Assembly: GCA_964006375.1 (NCBI GenBank)
Contig: OZ023267.1
Location: forward strand, 37,769,766 to 37,833,765
Direction of reading: 5' to 3'
DNA from: Tillus elongatus
Lineage: Eukaryota > Arthropoda > Insecta > Coleoptera > Cleridae
Length of the DNA stretch: 64,000 nucleotides
This document shows, piece by piece, positions 36,013-45,840 of this stretch. Within the stretch, counting starts at the first letter, position 1. Every line of letters begins with the position of its first letter. Under the pieces are notes generated by a model, which made no database searches, was not told the origin of the DNA, and was given only the letters and a program-made list of their open reading frames with translations. Position numbers and translations under genes: made by a program.

Positions 36013-36639
36013 TTATTATTATTCTCAGATTGTCAGTGTGTCATCAGGAATATAAAAAGAAACTGGATCATCGCCATGAAAACATTGGAATTAAAATTCT
36101 CTGCTGTGATATTGAATATATCACTTCAGGAAAGTAACAATATCTCTAAAAGTATGCTATTTAGGTATAGGACATAGTTAATAGAAGTTGCAGAGATATG
36201 TATGTAGAACGCTTTGGAGTAGAAATATATAGAGTGTTCCATTTGAAAAAATCGACTTATACCCGTTTGAATTTCCATATTCTGTCAGGCTTTATACACA
36301 CACCTGTATAAAAAAAAATAGATTTTCATTCCAATGATTTTACAAGACATAGTTACCAGCAATCTGTTATCCAAAAACTTATTTTCTAGATTTACACCTT
36401 ACAAAAAAAAAAAAACATCAAATTACAAAAAGAGCTGCGATAACGAATAATTTTCGAAAATCGCTAATATTTCAAAAACTAATAACGCTAGACGTAGAGA
36501 GTACTACACAAAATATATTTCAAAGTAGATACCCATTCTAAAAAGGCAAAAATATACAAAGTGTTTCATTTAAAATAACGAAGTTGGTGGCGACTTATGG
36601 TATAATTGGAAGATTTTCTTTATCTCCATGATGATTATT

Positions 36640-37675
36640 ATCCCAAATATGCTGAGCAATCCATGATTTATCAATAGTGCCATATCTCAGTTGCGCTCGG
36701 TATTATTTAAATCTAGCTTCAATAGTTCTCTTAGTTTGCCCAACATATTTAAGTTCACAATCCTTACAACCTATTTCATAGTTTCCCGTCACTTCTGTGG
36801 TTTAATCTTTATCGTTTGTGTTACCTAGCAAATTTTCAATGTATTTTATTGCAGAAAATGTTATCTGTAAATTGGTTTTCTTAAAAATGCTTTTAAAATC
36901 TATCGTAATTCGCGGTTCAAATGGTAAACAGACCACGGTATTGTTTGGTGTATCTTTTTTGAGAGTCGTTTCTTTGTTTTGTGTTTATTCACAAATTTTT
37001 CGACTAAGAGACAGCGTAACCATTATAGTTAGTTGCATTTTTAATATATTCAAGTTCTCTGTTGTATCTTTCTTTATTTAAGGGAACTGTAATAATCTAT
37101 GAACCAGAAAATTCAAACTAGCTGTTTTTTGTGGAAAACTGTGGTCAATCGAAATGTAACTCACAGTAGTGGATTCCTTTCTGTGGGTGTCAAAGTCTAG
37201 TGTCTCTATTTTTGACGACGAATAGATCAAAAGAAGGTAATTTGCTATTAATTTCGATTTCATGCCTGAATTTAATGGAGTACAATTTACTGTTACATTT
37301 GTATTAAACACTGCACAAACACCCTCCAGATAACGAAGGCATACTCTAGGAAAATAGTCATTTTCATTTGATAGGTCTGTTTCAAATCTACTCATGAAAA
37401 GGTCTGCAATAAATGGGGAATGGTGGTTGCCCATTACTGTATCATGGGTTTGTTAAAAAAATTCATTAAAAAATTGAAAAATATTCCGATTCATGCAAAG
37501 ATTTGTCAAATTTATATGCTCTTTGCAGAACTCTTATATATGTTGTTCATTTTTAAGAAATGGTCTAAATACGTTAGCGTTTCTTTTATGGGAACACTGG
37601 GAAACAACCAGGTCACATCAAACGATATTAAAACCCCGCCTTCAATCAATTTAATATTTTTTACTTTATTAATAA
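36640..37675 (-). pseudogene. Penelope-like reverse transcriptase and GIY-YIG nuclease
   Basis: Minus strand. MGNHHSPFIADLFMSRFETD (37434) is the B-motif region. The catalytic motif that should read Y-x-D-D appears as RYLEGVCAVF near 37330, so both aspartates are lost. Later text includes LDFDTHRKESTTVSYI and HRLLQFP. After a stop-containing stretch the nuclease domain reads YEIGCKDCELKYVGQTKRTI and IDKSWIAQHIWDNNHH (36780-36640). It could not reverse transcribe. Confidence 0.82.
37663..37675. repeat. Left target duplication of the SINE
   Basis: 'actttattaataa' is identical to 38009-38021. Confidence 0.85.
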
Positions 37676-38008
37676 TATCCTCTGCGGTTCAGTGGTAAGG
37701 AAGTGTACCTCTGAACCTCTGTGTACCGGGTTCTATTCCCAGGGTTACCCTTTCACATTTTCAGTACATACTGTACAATTAACATTAACCGAGGTTCTGG
37801 CATTGTATTTAAGCAAGTTGAATGTCTGCACGTTCCGCCCTTCGGAGCGAGCGTAAAGCTGTCAGTCCCGTGTCTGTGCGTTGTTAGAAGATTCATACCC
37901 TTACGGAAAGGCAGGGGTGCGGCAAAATTTGTGGTATAGTGAGGTGAAACTGGTCCCTGGCGTCGGTGATTGGCCATAGTCACGGAAATAGACCGACGTT
38001 AAAAAAAA
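37676..38008 (+). mobile_element. tRNA-derived SINE, second full copy
   Basis: It matches the copy at 17560 over nearly its whole length: A-box-like 'cggttcagtggtaagg', B-box-like 'cgggttctattccc', 'ctgcacgttccgcccttcgg', 'ggcgtcggtgattggccata', and an A-rich tail. A perfect 13-bp target duplication flanks it. It interrupts the Penelope-like reverse transcriptase, so it is younger than that element. Confidence 0.9.
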
Positions 38009-38304
38009 ACTTTATTAATAAATTCAAGTGAAGTTGAAACTGAAAACATTTTTTTGTTTGATACCCAAGCCATTAAATTCGTTTGTTAACCATTTTGGTA
38101 TATTGTATGTTGGAAAATCTATAGCTGAAACAATAGGTCTAACCCATTTTTCAGGTTTATGGATTTTCGGGAGAGAATATTTTTTTTGTTAGCGAAACGA
38201 TCTTCAGGTCTAAAAACTGTATTGTGATGAATTGGTCTCTCCAAATTGTGCTTATCAATAGGCACACTTGGAGAAACCAAATCACCATAACATATTTTAA
38301 AAAC

Positions 38305-38345
38305 ATGACAATCGTTTCACTAACCAAGTTATCGTCATTAGGGGA
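38305..38345 (-). ncRNA. Hammerhead-ribozyme-like core
   Basis: The minus strand has CUAAUGA (G changed to A in CUGAUGA), a stem II of GAUAAC with GUUAGU, GAAAC and then ACGA with UUGU, followed by C: a GUC cleavage triplet. The core change and an imperfect stem I make activity unlikely. Confidence 0.45.
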
Positions 38346-38389
38346 TGAATAATTCTGCAGAAATATTCATAAGATCAGAATTACTCATC

Positions 38390-38425
38390 CTCTGATGACC
38401 GCTAGCTTGGTTAGTGAAACGACTG
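38390..38425 (+). ncRNA. Hammerhead-ribozyme-like core
   Basis: The plus strand has CUGAUGA, CGCUA with UAGUG, and GAAACGACUGUA. The core is intact; stem III is short (A-U, C-G, G-U), with a GUA cleavage triplet. One extra C precedes stem II. Confidence 0.5.
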
Positions 38426-38480
38426 TAAGGTTTTTAACAATGTGTTGTGGTGATTTGGGACAGTTGTTATTAGATATGCC

Positions 38481-39455
38481 GGGTGTCCTAAAAATGTAAG
38501 CCCACCTATAAAGTAGAACGTATCAAAACTTGACTTTTTTGAAGCTTTATGAATCAATTAATTTTTGTCCTGTCTGATTATGATGGTGTAAAGCACTGAA
38601 CCCGGTTAGAAAAAGGAAAACGAAAATTTGTGAAGCCAGAGAAATAGCCTCTACGTCTATATGTCTGACTAAAATTACAATTTTATCCAGAAAATATTAC
38701 ACGTATCACTTTATTATCACGTGCTAACCTGTATTTTGCTACGAAAACTTTTATATTTTGACAGAGGGAATACCAAGTTTACGCTTATGCACTGCCTCAA
38801 AAATATTTGAGATAAAAGTTACAGGACGTTTAAAATATAACTTCAAACCTGGGAACCTTATTGAAAAGGATCCTTTTTTTCAAATGGAACACCTTGTATA
38901 TTTTTAAATTTAAATTAAATGAGAAGAAGAATATGTAAATGGCAGAAAGAAGATGAACTCACACGTCTGGGCATCCCCTTAATAAGAGGAGAAGGGACAA
39001 ATTTTGGGAAATAAAGTATAACTTCTGCTGTGGAAAAGATAAAAGCTAAACTTTTGAAAAGTGTGAACATTCAAGAATAACTTTTCAAATCAATCACCAA
39101 ATCTTACGAATGGGAAGATTAGCTCATTGAGTCAACATGAGTAAAATTATTGGTGTTTTAAAAACGGTGACCGCTGGAAATTTAACTGGCGCAGAAATAT
39201 AAAATATAAGTATTCAAAGCCATGTAACGAATATTCTACAGAAACCGCATATTGAGGCCGAATATTACACAAAAACTATATTTTAAAATCTAGATCATTT
39301 AGGCCTTCACATGCTACTATTTGCGAAGTTATTTCTGTTTGTACAAAGCCCGTATTGTTTGTTCATTATCCAATAACATAAACGTGTAAGCGAAACAAGC
39401 CCTCGACTAATCGATCAAATTATATCATCAGAGAAACATAATCAAGACAACCCCT
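38481..39455. other. Unassigned DNA with repeat scraps
   Basis: 38480-38896 starts 'gccgggtgtcctaaaaatg' and ends 'aatggaacaccttgtata', a possible TA-flanked element with short inverted ends. A family P arm ('tgtgaagccagagaaatag') lies near 38625. No gene. Confidence 0.35.
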
Positions 39456-39800
39456 TAAGAGTGCGTCGGTTCGAGGTCTTTTCAAAACCACCACAACCGC
39501 ATTCGCACTCTGCAACTCCACAAAAGCTGATCACGATGACGTGGTCTGTATATTAACTGGATCATTACAGGGCGACCGAATGAGAAAAAACTCCAATTAA
39601 TTGCAGCTTGATTAAAGACCGTGTACGCGCAATACAGTCATGAGACCATCATACAGAGGGGGTGAGTTATTATGCGCTACGTACGCGAACATTTCGAGGG
39701 GTGTTTCGCCCACTCAAAAGGACAATCGTGGCAGCTATACTTGACACAAGTTGTTGTTGGCACTTTGTATTTCGCTGCGGGTAGTGTTTTGATAGACTGC
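39456..39800. other. Complex, non-repetitive DNA
   Basis: A stretch of balanced composition without matches elsewhere in the window and without a long open frame. It holds CpG-containing words ('gcgctacgtacgcgaac') and AT-core words ('ccaattaattgcag') of the kind seen in enhancers. A regulatory role is only a guess. Confidence 0.25.
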
Positions 39801-39985
39801 GATAATATTTTTTAGTCCTTGTTTTCAAATTTAAATAATAAATTGGATCATCCAGTAAAACATATTCTACTTGGCTGTTTCACTTTTCTATCCCATCTAT
39901 AATAACACGCCACTATGAATTCCTTTACTTCTAGATTAATATAGTTATTTCGTGCATAAATATTCTAATCTTATACAGATTATTT

Positions 39986-40012
39986 ATGTGTGTGTGTGTG
40001 TGTGTGTGTGTG
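39986..40012. repeat. (TG)n microsatellite
   Basis: About 13 TG units. Confidence 0.9.
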
Positions 40013-40068
40013 AGAAAGAGTTCACTTAGAAACGGTCGCCTTAGCGACAAAAAATTAAAAATTCAGAC

Positions 40069-40069
<1 letters not shown>

Positions 40070-40143
<74 letters not shown>
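40070..40143. repeat. (TA)n array, left border of copy B
   Basis: About 36 units ending at the M1 terminus. Confidence 0.95.
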
Positions 40144-40144
<1 letters not shown>

Positions 40145-40146
<2 letters not shown>

Positions 40147-41593
40147 GGGTGGCGTATTGAAGACGAAACAGTCCGATTTGCGTCCAGAGATTTTTTTTTT
40201 AAGAAACGCTGAAACAAATCAATTTTAATATTGAGGGTGACATGTTTTGACATAAAACCCAACTTTGTCACATCAACCCCTTAAGGGTGGTGATAACAAC
40301 CCTCATATTTTAAATAGGGAACATGGGTTGAGTGTTACATCATTCGAAAGCTCTTCCTTTTCTGAATTCGGCACACTAAATTTTCTGGAAGTTTTATCAA
40401 CTCGTTTAAAAATTATTCACAGTTGGAGTTGCAAGAACGTATTTCATCCATTGTGATAAGAAATGCACGAATTAGTCAATTTTTCGTTAAAAAACTAAAT
40501 AAAAAAACCAAACGTTCAAAAATGTTTACTGTTAAGTAAGTGTTCAAATTGTTGACCACCAGCTTCCATACAAAAGTACAAATTTTGTTCAAAACGAGTT
40601 CTGACATTATGGAGCATTTGTGGAGTTATTAGACGGCATTCTTCAACAATGCGTCGACGTAATTCTTCCAGAGACTTCGGTTCTGTTGCGAAAATTTTAC
40701 TCTTTAAATGGCCCCATAGAAAGAAGTCTAAAGGAGTTAAATCCGGTGATCCCTAACACGTTGTGAAAAATGCGGAGGAGCTCCATCTTGTTGAAACACT
40801 AATTGATTTTCTTGATAGCGAATATAATTTTCGACAATGTCAATTAGTATAAAGGGTAAACGATATCTTCTAGTAAGTCCAAATACGTTTTGTCACTCAA
40901 ATTGCCATCAAGAAAAATTGGTCCGAATAACCGAAAATTCACGTTCAGGTTCCCGTTTTTTGTTGGCTACTGAACCACTTTGTCGAAACTTTGCAACTAA
41001 CTCCAAAATGTATTTTCTGTTAACATGTCTGTTTGGATGTCGTTCATTAAACAAATTTGCGGTACGGTTGGCACAGTCATCGTTTCTGAAAAAAAAAGAG
41101 TAATTATTTCAACTCTTTCTTCTACAGAATACACCATTGTGAAATTAATTTTCGGTAGTACTATCAAGTATCAAACCGACCGATAAACTGAAATAATAAA
41201 CCGCATTTCTCTCATTCCGATAAGAAATGTTCTGATAGTCAATTTTTTGTTTACAAACCAACAAAACATTGACTCTCAGCACATTTCTTATCGGAATGAG
41301 TAAAATGCATTTTTGCATCGTCAACTGTGAATAATTTTTAAACGAGTTGATAAAACTTCCAAAAAAGTTAGTGTGCTGAATTCAGAAAAGAAAGAGCTTT
41401 CAAATGATGTAATACTCGACCTATATCCCCTATTTAAAATATAAGGGTTGTTAACACCACCTTTAAGGGGTTGATGTGAGACAGTTGAGTTTTATGTCAA
41501 AACATGTCCCACTCAATATTAAAATTGACGTGTTTCAGCGTTTCTTAAAAAAATCTCTGGACGCAAATCGGTCTGTTTCGTTTTCAATGCGCC

Positions 41594-41598
<5 letters not shown>
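40145..41598 (-). mobile_element. Mariner-like transposon family M1, copy B
   Basis: Both ends are present: left 'cagggtggcgtattgaagac' and right 'gttttcaatgcgccaccct'. The terminal inverted repeats extend to about 40470 and 41280. Inside, the transposase has lost two segments. Both sides are (TA)n arrays. The length, 1454 bp, is shorter than an intact element would be. Confidence 0.9.
40530..41140 (-). pseudogene. Mariner-like transposase with internal deletions, copy B
   Basis: Minus strand. The start region ('accattgtgaaattaat' near 41130) corresponds to MVYSVEER in copy A. Deletions near 40920-40930 remove the first catalytic aspartate region, and another near 40750 removes the third; the QxGAPP text next to the second remains near 40785. 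The C-terminus matches copy A (QNLYFCMEAGGQQFEHLL). Only short frames stay open. Confidence 0.8.

Positions 41599-41657
<59 letters not shown>
41599..41657. repeat. (TA)n array shared by copy B and a snap-back element
   Basis: About 29 units. The text on its right begins 'acaggatgtgctaattaaaa'. Confidence 0.95.
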
Positions 41658-41658
<1 letters not shown>

Positions 41659-42600
41659 CAGGATGTGCTAATTAAAACTTCCCACCTGGAAAAAAGCGGA
41701 ATTAAGATCCAGAGACAAGTCGACTTTGTTTTCAAGGGGGACACATGACACTTACTCCTTAGGCAGAGGCGTAAAGTACCCTCAAATATTTAGTGATTCC
41801 CTATGTTGAGTGACCCCTCATTTTAAAGCTTTCTCAATTTTGTTCACGACATATGACTTTTAATTTTGATTTTGATATGACAATAAAATCATCAATTAAG
41901 AAATAAGACGAAATATGACTGAATGAAAGAATGTTATTTAATTAAGTGTTCAAATTGTTTTCCCTCCACTTCCAAACAATTATAAAATCTTTGCTCCACT
42001 TCCGAACGAACATTTCGAAGCAATTCGGGCGTTATCTGACGACTTTTTTTTAACAATTTCTCGATAAAAATATTTTCTTTTATGATTTTTTGTCTATCTC
42101 TTAATAAGCCTTATCAATTCAACTTCTTACCTGTTTTACTTTAAACGAGACAAGTAAATACCTCGTAAAATCATCACAAAGTGGATTGAATTCCAATTCG
42201 TGAAGATGGTTTATACATTTGCTGAAAACGTGGAAATAATTAGTCTGTTCTAGAGATAACGCCTGAAATGCTTCTAAATAATAGTTAGGAAGTGGAGCGA
42301 AGATTTTATTATTGAAATGAAGTGTAGAAAAAACAAATTGAACATTTAATTAAATAACATTCTTTCATTCATTGATATTTTGTCTTATTTTTTAATTAAT
42401 GATTTTATTGCCATATACAAACCAAAATTTTAAAGTCGAATGTCGTTGTGGGCAGAATTAAGAAATATTTTAAATGACAAGTCACTCAACAGAGGGTGCC
42501 ATTTAAAAAATAAGGGTACTTTACTCCCCTGCGTAAGGGGTAGGTTCAAAGGCAACAAAACTTACGCCATCATGTGTTCTCTTGAAAACACAGTCGACGT
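41658..42600. mobile_element. Snap-back derivative of a mariner-like transposon (M5)
   Basis: The two halves are inverted copies of one transposon end: 'ggcgtaaagtaccctcaaat' near 41768 against 'taagggtactttactcccct' near 42512, and 'aatgttatttaattaagtg' near 41930 against its complement near 42340. Each half carries the last 30-35 codons of a transposase: minus strand ITPELLRNVRSEVEQRFYNC from 42035, and a decayed plus-strand version from 42253. Just before the plus version, MVYTFAENVEIISLF (42208-42255) is a transposase N-terminus, so an internal deletion joins start to end. The arrangement is a hairpin-forming non-autonomous element. Confidence 0.78.
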
Positions 42601-42604
42601 GTCT

Positions 42605-42743
42605 GGGCTTTTTGGTGAATTTTTATTTAAAAAAATTCACTTATAGAGAGGTATCGATGGTGAGACTTTGAAAACATTTTTTCAAATGAGCGCGAACTAG
42701 GACCCCTAGAACCCATATCCGGGGTCAGTTTCAATTTTTATAT

Positions 42744-42804
<61 letters not shown>
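42605..42804 (-). repeat. TA-core repeat, palindromic end plus core
   Basis: 'ggtgaatttttatttaaaaa' is the palindromic end; then 'tcgatggtgagactttg', 'cccatatccggggtcag' and the (TA)n core at 42747-42804. The first body is missing: unrelated text follows. Confidence 0.65.
42747..42804. repeat. (TA)n array, core of the 42605 repeat
   Basis: About 29 units. Confidence 0.95.
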
Positions 42805-42807
<3 letters not shown>

Positions 42808-43132
42808 TATGATTGAACCTTTAAAGTATCAGGTAGCCGACCGAGACACTCCCTCTTACCTTCAAGGGTAGGTAGCTCTCAGTCCGCTATGCACTGGACA
42901 TTGTCAATTGCGATCCCGTAGATATAACTTCTGCTAAAGCTCGGTCGCTGGTGTGCAAGCTTGTAACATAAGATGTAAATATACTTATCGTTCAACACAT
43001 TGCGTGTCATCATTCAATAGATTGCGTGTTTATAAAAGTATTACCATCCTCAACACATTGCGTGTGTATCCAAAGGTACATCCCAAGGTGATTAACCTCG
43101 TTTCTGATTGAAAGAGAATCACCATCTATCGA

Positions 43133-43135
<3 letters not shown>
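42805..43135. other. Unassigned DNA with a small internal repeat
   Basis: The phrase 'acacattgcgtgt' occurs at about 42997 and 43052, with a related 'agattgcgtgtttat' at 43019. No gene recognised. Confidence 0.4.

Positions 43136-43215
<80 letters not shown>
43136..43215. repeat. (TA)n array bordering a foldback relative
   Basis: About 39 units ending at 'gagacatacttggttctctg'. Confidence 0.95.
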
Positions 43216-43219
<4 letters not shown>

Positions 43220-43580
43220 CATACTTGGTTCTCTGGTTAAACCGCGTCCAGAATTTAAGAAAACTCGACGTTTCGGTTCCTGTTTTGGAGCCATTTTCAA
43301 GGGGTAAAGGAAATATGTAAGGACACGCTAAGGCCTCAATCTGCCTACTCCTTAGAGCGGTGGACAAAGGTGTGTTGGGTTGGTTTCAAGAGGTAGAGGA
43401 AATATGTAAGGACACTCTAAGGCCCCAATCTGCCTACTCTTTAGAGCGGTAGACAAAGGTGGGTTGGGTTAGTTTCAAGAGGTAAAGGAAATATGTGATG
43501 ATACTCTGAAGCCTCAATCTGCCTACTCCTTAGAGCGGTGGACAAAGGTGGGTTGGTTTGTTGTAGCTCGATTACCATAG
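43216..43580 (+). mobile_element. Half foldback element with 89-bp satellite units
   Basis: The left arm matches 27517 ('aaaactcgacgtttcggttc', 'tgttttggagccattttcaa'). Units anchored on 'tttcaag' start at 43295, 43384 and 43473, a period of 89 bp. Each contains the same core as the 70-bp unit at 27.6 kb plus about 19 bp ('gttgggttggtttcaagag'). The right arm is missing: after 'tgttgtagctcgatta' other text begins. Confidence 0.8.
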
Positions 43581-43895
43581 CTGTATTACTGTAGCTATTT
43601 CAATGAAATTTGGTGGATATTTTGCCTTGGAAAAGACATTACAACGTGCCAAAAGTAAACTTTCTAAGATTATAGAAAATTGAGTTTTTCAAATTTTGAG
43701 TTTTCTTTTGAAAAAATCTTTTTCTCCGAAAATTACCAAGCTCTTTTAATGACCTTTGGTGGATATGTTGCCTCGTGAAAGGCCTTACCACATCCCAAAA
43801 TTCAACTGTTCAAGTTCATAGAAAATTGAGTCATCCAAGTTTGAAGCATTTACTAAAAATTCACTACTATAACGCACTTGCTGCGCCCCGAAATT
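43581..43895 (-). repeat. GGACGCAG-terminus repeat, diverged copy
   Basis: It ends with 'aaaattcactactataacgc' then 'acttgctgcgcccc' at 43856-43893. Earlier text ('ttcatagaaaattgagtca', 'atttgaagcattta' type) matches the right part of the MITE at 60247. The left terminus is not clear. A near-duplicate phrase, 'tttggtggatat', occurs at 43609 and 43754. Confidence 0.55.
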
Positions 43896-44667
43896 TTTTT
43901 CTTTTTTTTTTTGATTTCCGACATTTTCCTCGTGGGAAATTTAAATTGGCACACCCTGTACTACTGTAGGTTAAATAGTTTTCCCCTCTCTTTAACCGAA
44001 TTAAAAACAGGGGGAGGTTCTCAATTCGACTGTATTTTTTTATGTGTGTTACCTCAGAACTTTTTTCTAGGTAAAACGATTTTGATGATCCTATCTTTGT
44101 TTGAAAGCTGGTACTTCTCAGGTTGTCTCATATGAATTTGATCGACATATGATCAGCAGTTTTTGAGTTATCCTTAATGAAGTAGGTTTTCTATTATTTT
44201 TTAAAATTTTTACTTGTTTTAAATACTGATGTTAACCTGTTTTTAAAATTTGGCTAGTACGTTGTGTTATTGTATTTTTGCCTTTTTATCGAAATATGAT
44301 GAATGTTTGTAAAAAAAAATTATCGAGACACAGTAAGTGTGTTTTGGCAGCGAATTTTCATTAAATGCTTCAAATTTCAATAACGCAATTTGCTATTAAC
44401 ACAAGATTTCTTGTCTAACAAAATTACTTTAAAAAAACGTTTTTCTTCAATTAGATTCTTATTATCTTCGAAAGTCACAGTTATATTTATGAAATTGCGT
44501 GTGCAAGCGACATTTATGAAGACCATAGTACGTATTAAACTTCAAGTTTCTAGCTTTATCAAAAATCCAGTTTTCAGCATAAAATTTTCTTCGCTGCTAC
44601 ACGACGCCTAATAATTTTTGTCTCCATGAAAGGCAAGGCCTATGAATCTCCAAAACATCTTGAATTT
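43896..44667. other. Unassigned AT-rich DNA with one repeat terminus
   Basis: At 44325-44365 'agacacagtaagtgtgtttt' and 'ggcagcgaattttcatt' form a forward GGACGCAG-type terminus. The rest has no recognised gene. Confidence 0.4.
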
Positions 44668-45040
44668 GATTGTTGCGTCGATCTATATCCGCGACTACGG
44701 CCAGTCACCGACGCTAGCGAGCAGTTTTACCCCATTATCCTAATTTCGCCAATTCTCTGCTTTTATCCAGCGATCTTCAAGGTGTCCGACATCCTATGGC
44801 ACACGGGACCGACATTTTTACGTGGAACCCTTGAATTTGCTCAAAGACAATGCCGGAACCTCTGTTGCTGTGAATTTTACAGTATGTACTGAAAAACTGA
44901 TTTTACGCAAGGAGGGTAGGAATTTTTAACCTGCCTGACATCTTATGGCACACAAGAGCGACGGCCTAACGCCCCCTCTGAAGGAAGATATTCAACTTTC
45001 TCAAACACAATGCCACGACCTCGGTATATACTTTTTATGC
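44668..45040 (-). mobile_element. SINE fragments, minus strand
   Basis: 'gcgactacggccagtcaccg' (44690) is the reverse complement of the SINE body near 17857; further matches are 'cacgggaccgac' and 'caatgccggaacctc'. The tRNA-like head is absent. A second, partial body follows from about 44930 ('catcttatggcacacaagag', 'aatgccacgacctcgg'), so two truncated copies or a partial duplication are present. Confidence 0.65.
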
Positions 45041-45735
45041 TAGCAACAGATTTTACGCAATAGTCTACAAATAAAAGTTCATAAAACCATATGTTTATAT
45101 GATTTAGGAAAACTATCAGCTATGGTACATCAAATTAAATGGTTATTGTAGCGAATAATTAATAATAGGTTTGTAACATATTCATCTAACGCCTATTATG
45201 TAATGTTCTATTATGTTAATTACATGTTTTATGATGGTTAAATTGCAACTAATTTTACGCGACAACCGACCATGAAATATCCATACAATAGCAGATTAGT
45301 CCACAGTGAGCATCATTGCAGAACAAGAGTAAAGTGAATAAATCGATCAATATAGAGTCAAAGCAGGAAATCTGGAAACCACGTCCCATAATCTGTAGAG
45401 AATTATCCAGTGAGGTGAAGACACGACCTTTGGAAGGCAGGACAGAGAGGATGCACTTAGCCGCACTCCCGAAGGAATCACTTATTCCCGACGACAAGTG
45501 GACTGTCTCTTTCTAGCTTTCGCCTTCACAGAGCCGGATTGTTGCGAATCTGGCTCTTCGATAACACAAGAATTGCTGTCCAGACGTTCAAATTTATGCC
45601 ACATTAGCTTTTTCGCCTATGAAAAAATATCGCTTTCCCGAGATCTAGCGTGTTGGCAATGTAGTTTTTCTGCATGAAAAAGAAAACTGCGCGTTTTTGA
45701 ACTTAAATTAAGATCACCCTTTTTTTTAAGCCTAA
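45041..45735. other. Unassigned DNA
   Basis: No gene supported. 45316-45516 (plus) and 45255-45497 (minus) are overlapping open frames without motifs; 45340-45620 is somewhat less AT-rich. Confidence 0.35.
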
Positions 45736-45768
45736 CGATTCTTTCGCCAACAAAGTTAGCTCCATCAG
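45736..45768 (-). ncRNA. Decayed hammerhead-like core
   Basis: The minus strand has CUGAUGG, a stem II GCUAAC with GUUGGC, and GAAAGAAUCG. The final A of CUGAUGA is G. It is probably a Penelope-like terminal scrap. Confidence 0.3.
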
Positions 45769-45840
45769 AAGATAAATATAAAAATAAAATTTTCCTTAGC
45801 TTAGGTTTATATATAAGCTTATTAATATATAAGCATAACC

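Larger units (their letters stand above)
36600..38220 (-). mobile_element. Penelope-like retroelement interrupted by a SINE
   Basis: The minus strand carries, in order, LPKIHKP and RPIVSAIDFPTYNIPKWLTN (38170-38080), then the SINE at 37676-38008, SFDVTWLFPSVPIKETLTYL (about 37640-37580), the central reverse transcriptase, and a GIY-YIG nuclease region near 36720-36770. The 3' side ends at the right arm of the palindromic element near 36600. Penelope-like elements combine this reverse transcriptase with a GIY-YIG nuclease. Confidence 0.85.
38221..38480. mobile_element. Penelope-like terminal region with inverted hammerhead-like motifs
   Basis: 38270-38345 and 38385-38460 are roughly reverse complements, centred on 'ctgcagaaatattcat'. 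Each carries a CTGATGA..GAAAC motif pointing outward. Head-to-head terminal copies are known from Penelope-like elements. Confidence 0.6.

Noticed and set aside
44390..44611. 73-codon plus frame as a gene
   Set aside because: It has no motif, no clear start context, and lies next to a GGACGCAG-type terminus in AT-rich repeat DNA.
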